Part shown: one piece after another, positions 29,401-38,028 of the stretch
Layout: every line of letters begins with the position of its first letter
Numbering within the stretch: position 1 is the first letter of the stretch
The notes under the pieces: model-generated
Databases searched by the model: none
Seen by the model: the letters and a program-made list of their open reading frames with translations, nothing else
Told to the model about the DNA's origin: nothing
Program-made: the position numbers and the translations under genes
DNA from: Flectonema sp. DT1601
Taxonomy: Eukaryota; Euglenozoa; Diplonemea; Diplonemida; Diplonemidae
Reading direction: 5' to 3'
DNA: 64,000 bases
Assembly: GCA_964019425.1 (NCBI GenBank)
Contig: OZ025807.1
Span: 554,823-618,822, forward strand

Positions 29401-30912
29401 TCGGCCTCTTACTACGCCGCCCTCAAGGGAATCCAGGAGGTGAGTCAGCGGAATAGGAACACCACCTGGAGCTGCAGAGGAGACATGAGCGCATGGAGCG
29501 TGACGACACGGACGAGACTTGTTGGAGCTGTACCGGCCACATGGAGCTTTCTTGACCAGCCGAATGTCAACAACAACTGTGCGCAGTTTAAGGCTGAGGA
29601 GGCGTCCTCCCAAGAATGTTACTCACTGACGGATGTGCAGAGACGAGTCGCGGACCTGGAAAGAGAGTTGGGAGTGAGCCTAACCCCGGAGCGGGCGACG
29701 GGTCCAGAAGAAACGCCGGCGAAGCCAGTCCAGCAGAGCAAGAAGCCGAGATCACCTGACTCTGATCCGCAGGCAGAATCCACCTCTGCCAAAAAACCGA
29801 AAGCTGAGGCAGACCGTCCACCGCTTACCGCAGCCGACCCTGATGGAAGCCCGAGGTCAACGGCCAGCCCGAAGAATAAGAAGCAATGGTCCCCTGGCTC
29901 AGACTCACAAGACGAGCCCGTACCATTGAAGAAGCCGAAGACATCTGTTTCGGAGGTGGCCCAGGAAGCTACAGACCCTCCGGAGAAAGTAGGACTCGAT
30001 GCCTCCGAAGAACCAGCTAACACCCACACGGAAGGGGAGCATGCCTCCGGAGAACTAGCAGACACCTTCACCAAGGAAGAGCGTGATACCTCCGATGAAC
30101 CAGCAGACAGCCTCACCAACGAAGAACATGATGCCGCCGTAGAACCAGCAGGCACCCTCACGGAAGGAGAATATGCCTCCGGAGAACTGACAGACACCCC
30201 CACCAATGAAGTGCGTGGAACCTCCGAAGAATCAGTAGACATCCTCACCAAAGAAGAACATGATGCCTCCGTAGAAACAGAGGACGCCCTCACGGAAGGA
30301 GAACATGCCTCCGGAGAACCGACAGACACCCCCGCCAAGGAAGACCGCGATACCTTCGAAGAACCAGTAGGCATCCTCACCAAAGGCGAGCGTGAACTGT
30401 CCAGCCCTTCATCGCAGCCGGAAGAACACAACACGGAGATCCACACACCCCCTATAGCCAGAACACTAATTCTCGATAGCCCTAACAACTCTACAGAAGA
30501 ACCGACGCCGAAGACCAGAAGAGCTAGGAGCAGCCCACCCCGGACAGGGACAAGCGGTTCCGATGCCTCCACAAACGACGCCGAAGACATCAAACCGACC
30601 TGTGACCACGCACCACCGATGCAAAAGGGACCAAGGGTCAAATGTGACTTCTGCCGTAGATTGCTACAACGGAAATGGCTCAGGAGCAGATGCACGAAGT
30701 GCCAGATAACCACCTGCCGCAGGTGCTGGACCGCCGGAGAGAAGAATGCCACCAGAGCCTTGGCTCACCCAGACGGTACGCCAAGACACGGGAGGACGAG
30801 GTCGTGCCCGTCCCCAGCCGAGAAGACAAAGAAAAAGTTATCACCATACAGTTCCGCGGACTCAGAGAAGACCAACCTGAGTCCGGGGAAGAGACTTAAA
30901 GACGACTGCTGA
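23402..30912 (+). CDS. LINE C polyprotein fragment: partial RT, RLE, USP, viroplasmin-like x2, RNase H-like, ZnF
   Basis: Over 2,500 codons are open; LINE homology begins near 23402. Domains: RT from motif B onward (AQQGDPLGPMLFSLALKPV; FYLDDG near 23550) to about 24000; CCHC knuckle (CRACKK...H....C) and PD-(D/E)XK endonuclease (RPADWYC 24624, AFDVTIVNP 24676); Thr/Pro-rich linker with 171-bp repeats 25315-27340; USP 28075-28840 with all key boxes (GNSCYMN, Cys near 28101; SSGHYVSYT, His near 28714; IQDDS) and two CxxC pairs (CRVC, CPIC); viroplasmin-type modules 28900-29045 and 29090-29240; RNase H-like fold 29263-29560; Glu/Thr-rich repeats 30000-30400; terminal zinc finger 30640-30740 (CDFC, CTKC, CRRC); basic tail. 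The RT N-terminus and everything before it are absent, so the copy cannot move by itself. Confidence 0.8.
25315..27340 (+). repeat. 171-bp in-frame tandem repeat array in LINE C
   Basis: About nine near-identical 171-bp units (57 codons) run from 25315 to about 26860. Each has TAAPAPPGPT, then IAGGLEVP, then SSSPQG, then AVDNASVPAGDR. They are followed to about 27340 by two or three degenerate units with variable length. Units alternate between two types (VSTDR with SVPAGDR, and GSTDR with SAPAGDR), which suggests duplication of pairs. The array is in the linker between endonuclease and USP. The opposite strand is also open for 590 codons, a by-product of the 3n period. Confidence 0.93.
30000..30400 (+). 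repeat. short Glu/Thr-rich repeats, about 57-60 bp per unit, in LINE C
   Basis: About seven degenerate units of 19-20 codons have the pattern ASxEPxDxLTxEEHD. Alternate units carry either EGEHASGE or KEERDTSDE, so the higher-order period is roughly 120 bp. They lie between the RNase H-like module and the C-terminal zinc finger and encode a very acidic linker. Confidence 0.8.
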
Positions 30913-31554
30913 GATCTGTGGGTGTACTCACACGTCCCCTCCCCCTCCTCCTCCCCCACCCCCCCCCCCCCCCCCCTTTATACCCACCGGAATAGATAAT
31001 TTCTTTTAAAAGTGTCACTGTGAGACCTCAAAGAAAGCCGCACGTCCTCGGCAAAAAGAAGCCTGAGATGCTGACAAAAAGTCGATCTGTTAGTGAAACC
31101 TTGCCACTTAGCTTAGCTCTTCCAAAAACAACCAAGGCGGAACAAGATTGACTGCATCGAAGGTGGAAACCGACAGCGTGCGAAGAAGAAAAAAGTAAAA
31201 GACTTAGGTAAAGCATACAATAGGTTATTAGGGAATAACCGCCGTCACACGGAAGAGTGATGAGTAAACCAGGGGCAATAATTACAACTTGGTCCACCGG
31301 GCTGGTGACAATGTTCCAACGTAGCATGCTAGGGCTAAGACAAGAGATGCGCCTGACGCGGGTGGAGTAGAGTCTTGTTATATTTTGGAGCGCAACGTTT
31401 TCGAACTACCCACAATATACCCGTCAGGAGGCAACTTGTACTTGGCTTACAATTTTAAAGACTACCAGTTTTCTCAGATAGAATTCCAGCAGACAAAGAA
31501 AAGTAAAAGAACTGTACTAGCATGTGGTTTCTTCCCGGCATCTTCGCTTCGGCG
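30913..31554 (+). other. 3' UTR of LINE C, with UUCG hairpin next to the A tail
   Basis: The tail holds a C-rich run (about 30935-30976) and ends in a small perfect hairpin, TCGC-TTCG-GCGA at 31544-31555, immediately before the A-run. The last 140 bases (31421-31555) are related to 33764-33891, which shows that this is repeated element sequence. A 3' stem-loop next to the tail is a known recognition signal for the reverse transcriptase of some LINEs; that role here is an inference. Confidence 0.7.
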
Positions 31555-31613
<59 letters not shown>

Positions 31614-31615
<2 letters not shown>

Positions 31616-32842
31616 CTATACAAAGAAGCCGACACGCCAAGACTGAAGGAACACATCCAGTATAAGATGTGTAGAACTTACGAACGTTTCAAATTAAGTC
31701 CGTTCTTACCGACTCGCAAGCTGACGAGAACAGGGAGTTCAGAATTATTTCAAAAATCAAAATGGGGATGGAATGTCTGGATAGACTATGTCTCTGGTGT
31801 CCCTGGCCTTGACAATTACCGGAGCATTACCAACCTGGAAGTGAACCCAGAACACTACACTCTCCCTCCATGGAAAAGTACTAGTGCGATGAGATTCACA
31901 TATTCAAGTAACAAGGAAGAGGCTGAACAGCGAGAAGCTGAACTACCAACTCACGAGATGAAAGTCTACACTGACGGGTCGATAAGACACAAATCCGAGA
32001 CTTACATGACAGACTCGGCTGCCGCTGTGGTCATAGTAAAAGAAAGCAAGATGCGTCTACTTGGATATAAAATACCAGTAGCGGGTTCCTCTTATAGGAC
32101 CGAGCAGATTGCAGTAAAACTGGCGTTGGAAAATTTAGTTCAGGTGGCGGAGGATGAACATGAATCTCTAACAACAACGACGCACCTGTTGACTGATTCG
32201 ATGTCAGTCATGCAGGCATTGGAACAAGGGCCATATAAACAAAGGTCCCCAATGAACAAAAAGATCTGGAAGTTGGCAATGAAACTGGAGAAGAAGGGAA
32301 TCCAAGTCAACATGCAGTATGTACCGGCACACAGAAACGTGCGGTACAACGAAGTAGCGGACCAACTGGCGAAATTCGCTGCAGGCCTGAAGGAAGATCC
32401 ACCTCACGAAGATGTTATTATTAAACAACTGCCCACTCAACTTGACATGGGAACATTGATGACGTTTCACAAGCGGAGAAAACGGGAGAACTGGATCGGA
32501 CCGGGAGAGGTAAGACACCCTCCGTACATCGAAGCTCTAACACGACCAGAGGAAGTACTGATGTCACGCTTTAGAGTGGGACATTGCAGAACTCTGATAA
32601 TCAAAGGACTGAACGAGCTGTGCTTTTTCTGTAAACTTGGAAAGGCGACAGCGCATCATGTATTATTTATATGCGAACATTGGTGTATAGAAACCTTGAG
32701 AGAAAAATACATCAGTCACATGATGAATGACAAGGGAGAGGAAGCATGCCAACTGGAGGACTGCTACTTACCTGCGAATCAACAGCAGATGACTGGTTTT
32801 GTCACAACCTTAGACAGACTGGCACAACTATTAGGACGGTAG
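31614..32842 (+). CDS. LINE D ORF remnant: RNase H and CCHC knuckle
   Basis: About 409 codons are LINE sequence; the frame is also open through the preceding A-run as poly-Lys, which is not part of D. RNase H spans about 31960-32390 with the expected residues (YTDGSIR, YRTEQIAV, LTDSMSVM, PAHRNVRYNEVADQLAK). The segment EEVLMSRFRVGHCRT and the knuckle CFFCKLGKATAHHVLFIC (near 32620-32680) follow, then a short helical end. No RT palm or fingers remain. The frame is intact. It has no initiator of its own and probably is not translated. Confidence 0.75.
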
Positions 32843-33040
32843 TATTATTAAAACATCGACATTTCGAATATCAACATTGAAGGCATCATTGCAACACATC
32901 TGAAGTCGTCCAAGTGGACAATTTATTCTGTAGTATTAGTTTTAAGTTATCAAAACAAAGAAAGGAGATACGAAGCCTACGGGATTCCCACCCAACCCCC
33001 AAAACAAAGAAAGTAAGAAAGAAAGAAAGAAAAAGAACAA
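31614..33040 (+). mobile_element. LINE D: 5'-truncated RNase H-type LINE, lying directly behind the A tail of LINE C
   Basis: LINE ORF sequence starts directly after the A tail of LINE C. It includes RNase H, a CCHC knuckle and a stop at 32842, followed by an A-rich 3' UTR with (GAAA)n-like sequence to about 33040. It is related to E and F in layout, but the sequence is clearly different. The abrupt start at the A tail suggests that D inserted into the tail of C, or that C inserted at the 5' edge of D. I could not find a clear target duplication. Confidence 0.75.
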
Positions 33041-33107
33041 CCGCGCCTAACAGCGCAATCAGCATCACAGACTCACGGGTCGTGATGCACTCAAAAAAAA
33101 AAAAAAA
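33041..33107 (+). mobile_element. SINE 3'-part fragment with hairpin and A15 tail
   Basis: The first 21 bases repeat the body of the SINE at 23253-23273 (CGCGCC-T-ACAGCGCAATCAG) including the GCGC hairpin. It then carries a perfect seven-pair hairpin (GCATCAC...GTGATGC, 33062-33088) and an A15 run (33093-33107). The tRNA-like head is missing. The A15 run abuts a T14 run that starts an inverted LINE fragment. Confidence 0.5.
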
Positions 33108-33612
33108 TTTTTTTTTTTTTTCCAGGAAGATAAAATGGAAACTCCTTTCTTCGTCACTTCAAATACACAGTAAATTTGTATACTCTTTCTACTGACTCTG
33201 ATCGTTGTCTCGACATACAGCGACAGGGAAAACCCGCGAGCTGGGGACGACAGTCTTCTTTAGCATTTAAGCATTTTTCGACTTGTAAAGACATGACCCT
33301 TCAATTTAATGAGTTCTCATGTTTCTGGGTTTGGGATGGGGAATGTGCACTTCTTCTCTTGATCCTTTGTTCTCATGGATCCCTTGTCTCTGTGCACAAA
33401 AAATAATTCGTCGTATACCCAGCTTTACATTTGTCGCTGTACCAGTAAATAAAATGGGGCGAAAGAAGGGGGTGTGTGAGTCGTCCGTCCTTTGGTCTCT
33501 GGGGCGTACGGACGTCAAGTTTTTTCGCTTGAAAGTTTTTCATCCTTTTCTTGGGTTGGGGGGCGGCCTTTGATTTTTATAATATGTGTGCGGCCCTTTG
33601 GCTCCACTTTTA
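33108..33612 (-). mobile_element. inverted 3' UTR fragment of a LINE B-like element
   Basis: This is the reverse complement of 18195-18679 with scattered substitutions; the last 50 bases before the tail belong to a different sub-version. The T14 run at 33108-33121 is its A tail. It holds only 3' UTR, so it is a severely 5'-truncated insertion on the minus strand. Together with LINE B it forms a 15-kb-spaced inverted repeat around the cluster of C, D, E and F. Confidence 0.85.
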
Positions 33613-33617
33613 TCTTT

Positions 33618-33690
33618 CTTTTTTTATTCGGGAAGATAAAATGGAAACTCCTTTCTTCGTCACTTAAAAATACACAGAAAATTTTATTCA
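33618..33690 (-). mobile_element. second, very short inverted LINE B-like 3' end
   Basis: GAAGATAAAATGGAAACTCC and the following bases repeat the start of the neighbouring inverted fragment (33124-33175) almost exactly, again after a T-rich run. Only about 60-70 bases are left. It may be an independent insertion or a local duplication. Confidence 0.6.
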
Positions 33691-33763
33691 AGTTATCCCC
33701 CTTGTTTTATTCTTTCTGAGCATACCTGTTCTTTTTTTTGCAACTTGGAAAAAAAAATAGAGG

Positions 33764-33891
33764 TCCGTCAGGCTGGCAGCGAAAAATTGGCAAACCTATT
33801 TGGGTTACACTTTTAAAGACTACCGGTTTTCTCAACTACCAGCAGGCAGAGAAAGGCAAAAGAACTATACTAACATGTGTTTCCCCCCCGG
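33764..33891 (+). mobile_element. LINE C-like 3' UTR fragment
   Basis: From CCGTCAGG onward this stretch is related to 31421-31540 of the LINE C 3' UTR. They share TTAAAGACTACCRGTTTTCTC and the later AAAGAACTRTACTARCATGTG. It stops shortly before where the UUCG hairpin and A tail would be. It is an old 3' fragment on the + strand and marks the right edge of the repeat island. Confidence 0.65.
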
Positions 33892-34019
33892 ATAAAAATT
33901 CTTTTAGTTTATCTTTCTTTAATTTGTCCCTCCCTTCTTATATCTGGTGTTACAAGTTTGTACAGTTGTTTGCACTTTATATCTCCTTGCAGCGAAGTGA
34001 ATTAACAAGATAAGATAAG

Positions 34020-35267
34020 ATGGCCATTATTGTTGCCGTGATGGCCAGCTCAATGTTGGCGGCGGGACCCTACCCAGCAATGCGATCGTCATTGAAATTG
34101 AATAGTAAGCAGGATGTGCAAATACCTCCAGAGGCGTGTGCGCAGATAGAATTACAACTAACGAAAGAGAACTCTGTAAAATGGGATGAAACTATCTCAG
34201 GTTTCACTCCGCAAATTCTGGTCAGCAACAATAGAAGGAAAGACGGTGCTTGTTGGGTTGACGTAAACGCAAAAGACTCTACCGGCGCTCAAGCTTCATG
34301 CAGAACATGCAAGGTTCTGTGGTCTGGACTACCACTAGCAGAAGTTTGCTACAAAGCAACTGAAGTATTTTATATAGAAGTATTCAATCCGGGTCCGGGA
34401 ATGGGCACCTTCACGTATGAAAATGCTCGTCTTGAGGCGGCATCAGTCCCATGTGACGACTCAGTAAATCCAGCTCCTATCTGTACAGCAGCAGATGTTC
34501 CTTCATGCACAATAAATGGAGACGGTACTGGAGGTCAGGTAGTAGGTGATCCAGCTAAAATGACATGTCAATGTCAATGCATATCTGGTTGGAAGCCACC
34601 AAATTGTGACGTGAAAGACTTCCCACCAACACCAGCGCCATCGACACCAATTCCGCCAACTCCAATACCAGCAAAGACGCCAGTTCCGGGTACGATATCG
34701 CCGAGTACGAAAGTACCGGATACATTGGCACCAGTTGCTACGACTAATGCCCCAGCATCAATTCCGAGTACTTCAGTACCTGGTGGGACAGTTTCTCCAC
34801 CAGTGGCCTCCACGAGCGCGCCTGTTGTTACGCAGCTTCCTGCTGGGATGACATATTCTCCAACTTCTGTTCCCTCACCTGTTACTACTATTCCAGCTGT
34901 AACTGGCTCTCCATCTATTCCTTCAGCAGCTGACTCTTCTGACGGGTCTGACAGTTTCGACATGTGGTGGATCGGAATAATTATGGGTGGAGCTGCCCTT
35001 CTACTCGCACTTATTGTTACGATCTACGTGTTGTGTTGCAGAAATAGTTCTTCAAAAGATCGAAACAACTCTGCTAACAATATCAGTAATCAAGAGCTAA
35101 TGTACCGTCCACCACAACCAGAGCCTTGTGTGGAAGCAAAACAACCAATTAATGTTGTTACTGAAAACAGTGCTGACAATATATCTGATTCTACATTTTC
35201 ATGTGGCAGGAGATCAGTAGGCTCTGAGAATGAGCTGTTTGCGAGTGACGATTACCTTCCTTATTGA
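34020..35267 (+). CDS. predicted type I surface glycoprotein with EGF-like Cys cluster and Thr/Pro stalk
   Basis: 415 residues, no visible intron. The start is the first ATG after an AG acceptor at 33991-33992. The N-terminus is a short hydrophobic segment (AIIVAVMASSMLAAG) that fits a signal peptide. A roughly 170-residue Cys-containing ectodomain follows and ends in a small EGF-like cluster (CQCQCISGWKPPNCD). Then comes a Pro/Thr/Ser stalk of about 120 residues that looks mucin-like and O-glycosylated, one membrane segment (about residues 318-342, WWIGIIMGGAALLLALIVTI) and a roughly 70-residue cytoplasmic tail. I do not recognise the family. It is likely a cell-surface protein; function unknown. 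Confidence 0.75.
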   Translation: MAIIVAVMASSMLAAGPYPAMRSSLKLNSKQDVQIPPEACAQIELQLTKENSVKWDETISGFTPQILVSNNRRKDGACWVDVNAKDSTGAQASCRTCKVLWSGLPLAEVCYKATEVFYIEVFNPGPGMGTFTYENARLEAASVPCDDSVNPAPICTAADVPSCTINGDGTGGQVVGDPAKMTCQCQCISGWKPPNCDVKDFPPTPAPSTPIPPTPIPAKTPVPGTISPSTKVPDTLAPVATTNAPASIPSTSVPGGTVSPPVASTSAPVVTQLPAGMTYSPTSVPSPVTTIPAVTGSPSIPSAADSSDGSDSFDMWWIGIIMGGAALLLALIVTIYVLCCRNSSSKDRNNSANNISNQELMYRPPQPEPCVEAKQPINVVTENSADNISDSTFSCGRRSVGSENELFASDDYLPY

Positions 35268-35615
35268 GTGCTCATGTTACAGTTTCCTACAACGTAAAAG
35301 TCTGAGTCATCTTTCCTCCCCGATTAACTCCGGGGGGCATGCGTGAAAACGAAAAAAATATAGATTGCTCGATACACTATGCTAATATTGTTGATTTTGA
35401 CAAAAAGAAAAAAACAAAAAAAGAGAAACTATCCTTTCCATTGAGGAATTCATTTGTTTCGTTATCAGGTAATTTGTTGCTTTGGTTTTGGCTGAACTGT
35501 TTTTCATATTAATTTATGACTAATGTTTTTTTTTATTTTTTTTAAAAAGTTTTTTTTATTAATAACAATTTTATGACTTAACGACATATTTATCAACAGG
35601 TGTGGTTCTGATAAG
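35268..35615. other. intergenic spacer with T-rich acceptor region
   Basis: This 348-base spacer holds the 3' UTR of the surface-protein gene and a T-rich tract that ends in the acceptor tatcaacag at 35598-35599, 16 bases before the next ATG. Nothing else is seen. Confidence 0.6.
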
Positions 35616-36830
35616 ATGTTGACCGTGACCCCAACTTTGGGATTGGATCTTCCCCCAGCAGTCGATCAATTTATCGACTGTGGATGCACAGAAGTAGTCG
35701 AACATTATATCTTACTGTTTCCTTACTACTGGTTAGCCGGATCTCTAATTCTGTTGGTGACTTTAAACGTTCTGGCAACTATTGTTGACAGAGGTTTCTC
35801 TTGTGATTCATTCGGAACGGTTTTGCTAATGAGTTTTATGAGTCCTTCTCTTATATTCTTAGTACCGCAGGCAGCTTTACATTTGTTTCATTTTGTTTGG
35901 TTAATATCTGGTGTGTTTCAGTGGTTTTCAATACCTCGTATTAGTCCTTTGGTTGCGAGTGATGCCTCACTCTCATACTGGGATAAATATCAAATTGTTT
36001 ATGCACAATGGGCTAATAGTGGTGCAGTAACATTCATGGTGACTGGTTGTATCTGTCCAATGATGACGGGTTTCTTAAGGCAAATCTTGCAATTAACAGC
36101 TGCAAGAAAAGCGCTTTTGCAGGACTTAGACACTCCAACTACTGAAGGTCAGCTTTGTGTGACTGTTGAGGCAGCTCATGTTTTCTCTTCTCCTGAAGAG
36201 GAAGAAACTCCAACTTTACAATTAGACCAAGGCATATCTGTTACTAAAGTCGGGCCTGTAAAAGAAGGTTGGGCAGAAGTACGTTTCGCCCATGAAGATT
36301 ACTCTCCTGATAAGTTTACTGGATATGTTAAGGATGGAGACCTGGAAGTGGACAATCAAACAACTGAGAAATTACAATTTAAAAATGAAGAAATCCAAAG
36401 AATATCTGAGGAAATGCAAATTCTTGGAAAATCAAGAAAACCTTTATTTCGGGAACTTACTTCCTATTTGATGGTTTTCCTTTTTCTACCTTGTATCTTT
36501 ACACACATAATCCCAGCATGTTTAATGTACTTTTGGATTGTGGGACCGTTTGCGGTGGCATGTAGATTTCTTGTTAAATTTGCAATATTAAAGCCAAAGC
36601 CATCTGCTGAACGTTACAGCATGTGGTATAGGTCAGTTATTTTAGTGACTGTAGCTTTCTTCGTTTCAGCGTGTTTTCAAACATCTTATAATTACGCTAT
36701 GTTTACTTACATTGGAAAAATAAAATACTTTGACGTCATGTCGAACGAGTATACCGCGAGGGACACGGGATGCGCGATGTGTATGCTTGCTACTGTTCAG
36801 CATAGCATAGCTGCAATTTCATTTCTATAA
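35616..36830 (+). CDS. multi-pass membrane protein with SH3-like insert, function unknown
   Basis: 404 residues, one exon, start directly after the acceptor at 35598-35599. About three hydrophobic segments lie in the first 170 residues (LLFPYYWLAGSLILLVTLNV; SFMSPSLIFLVPQAALHLF; VTFMVTGCICPMMTGF). A cytoplasmic-looking region of about 110 residues follows, with an SH3-like pattern (GISVTKVGPVKEGWAEVRF, then GYV) and a short helix. About three more hydrophobic segments follow to the C-terminus, which ends in a hydrophobic stretch. I do not recognise a family. An SH3-like module between two membrane halves is unusual and suggests a membrane-anchored adaptor or a transporter with a regulatory loop; this is inference. 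Confidence 0.7.
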   Translation: MLTVTPTLGLDLPPAVDQFIDCGCTEVVEHYILLFPYYWLAGSLILLVTLNVLATIVDRGFSCDSFGTVLLMSFMSPSLIFLVPQAALHLFHFVWLISGVFQWFSIPRISPLVASDASLSYWDKYQIVYAQWANSGAVTFMVTGCICPMMTGFLRQILQLTAARKALLQDLDTPTTEGQLCVTVEAAHVFSSPEEEETPTLQLDQGISVTKVGPVKEGWAEVRFAHEDYSPDKFTGYVKDGDLEVDNQTTEKLQFKNEEIQRISEEMQILGKSRKPLFRELTSYLMVFLFLPCIFTHIIPACLMYFWIVGPFAVACRFLVKFAILKPKPSAERYSMWYRSVILVTVAFFVSACFQTSYNYAMFTYIGKIKYFDVMSNEYTARDTGCAMCMLATVQHSIAAISFL

Positions 36831-38028
36831 ACTTTTGATTATTTTTTTTTTTAATTGAAATATCTCCCCATCGAGCATACTGTCGTTGAATAAATATTAT
36901 TATAATAAACTATACGTATTCTATATATTCTTTTTTTTTTCGTTCTTTTATCTGTCTTATTCCCTTATCAGGCATACCATACAACAGGGTTTGCATGATC
37001 CTCTTTTGTTTACGATTTCAACCATTTACATAAATACTCAATTTTTTTTCCACCGAACAACCCTTAGGGTGAGTGGGTGTAGTTCGTTTATTGTTTCCCG
37101 CAGTTACAATTAGATTGCATGGGTTTTTTTTTTTTTTTTTTTTTTTAATACCGACAGAGTCGGAGAACCAACTGTTCAGATCGAAAGCTGATATTTCTGG
37201 TAGTCTCCCCCAATGCGACGATTCTGTCTGCGTTCAACGAGATATAAGGCTAATCTGAATGGTTTCTTTCTTTTTTTTTTTCTCTTCGAATTTACGTTGA
37301 ATCGTTATTTGTACCTCCGAATAAAATAATGAAAATATCGGTAGAGGAATGAACTTGACAGCTACGAAGTCTGTTAGTCAGCATTGAATGGACTAACGTT
37401 GTTACTTCTCCTCTACTCACATAGAGATGGTTTCACTTACAGTACGCTAAATTGTTTTGTTTTGTTTTTCTTCGTTCCTCTCTCTAAATTTAATTCTTTC
37501 AGAGTTGCTGCGGTAGTGTGTTCACTGTGTCGGAACAGTGAAAGGAACATACTTTAGTAGTATCTTTTTTAGTAACATTGCAGTCGTTATTTTTTTGCTT
37601 CAGTACGACTTCCGTTTTAATGACATGCGATTTCATATCACCTGTCTTACGCAGTCCAGCAATGTTAATTGCGTAGACCTGTTGTCTTTTCCCCCCGCTG
37701 TTTTTTTTTTTTTGAAGTAATCGTTCAGTTCCAATAAATTCCTTTAAATGAGATTTCCTTCATTTCTTTTTAAATTTCTTTTGTCATTCTTTTTTTTGCC
37801 AAACTTAATAAAATCTTCTCATTTTGAAGAACGCCGACTATATTAAACTCAACAACATGGATTGGTAAAATAGTTTCTATTTTAAGTAATCACAAATCAT
37901 CTCAACAGGTTTACGATATCACAATAATTCCTGTTAATAGTCTTTTGGTATATTGAGTGTGGTGATCGACAGTTTACTCTCCTTTAATGTATCTATCCTA
38001 TTTCTACTTTCCAGCATCGATACAAATA
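36831..38028. other. intergenic spacer, T-rich, no gene recognised
   Basis: These 1.2 kb hold several T homopolymers (for example near 37125-37147) and a small perfect hairpin CCGAC-AGA-GTCGG near 37151-37163. Only short random frames are present. The pyrimidine tract ending in ccag at 38014 is the predicted acceptor of the carboxypeptidase gene. Confidence 0.5.

Larger units (their letters stand above)
23400..31613 (+). mobile_element. LINE C: 5'-truncated 8.2-kb relative of LINE A
   Basis: Similarity to LINE A starts inside RT, a few residues before the QQGDP motif, and runs through endonuclease, long linker, USP, viroplasmin-like and RNase H-like modules and a terminal zinc finger to a stop at 30912. 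A 640-base 3' UTR follows, then an A-run of about 58 bases (31555-31613). The body upstream of RT is missing, as expected for incomplete reverse transcription. The + strand is rich in A and C, unlike the G/A-rich A and B. The frame is unbroken over 7.5 kb, so the insertion is young. Confidence 0.85.

Noticed and set aside
23400-31620. Target-site duplication for LINE C (AAAAAAGAC at both ends)
   Set aside because: The match is only a short A-run plus three bases and merges with the A tail; not distinguishable from chance.
1-33900. LTR retrotransposon, retrovirus-like or Polinton-type element
   Set aside because: No long terminal repeats, integrase, capsid, packaging ATPase or protein-primed polymerase. 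The viroplasmin-like modules are the RNase H1-type hybrid-binding domain and not evidence of a virus.
37987-38028. Upstream in-frame ATG of the carboxypeptidase
   Set aside because: It lies before the predicted splice acceptor (38013-38014), and starting there would put 14 extra residues in front of a good signal peptide.
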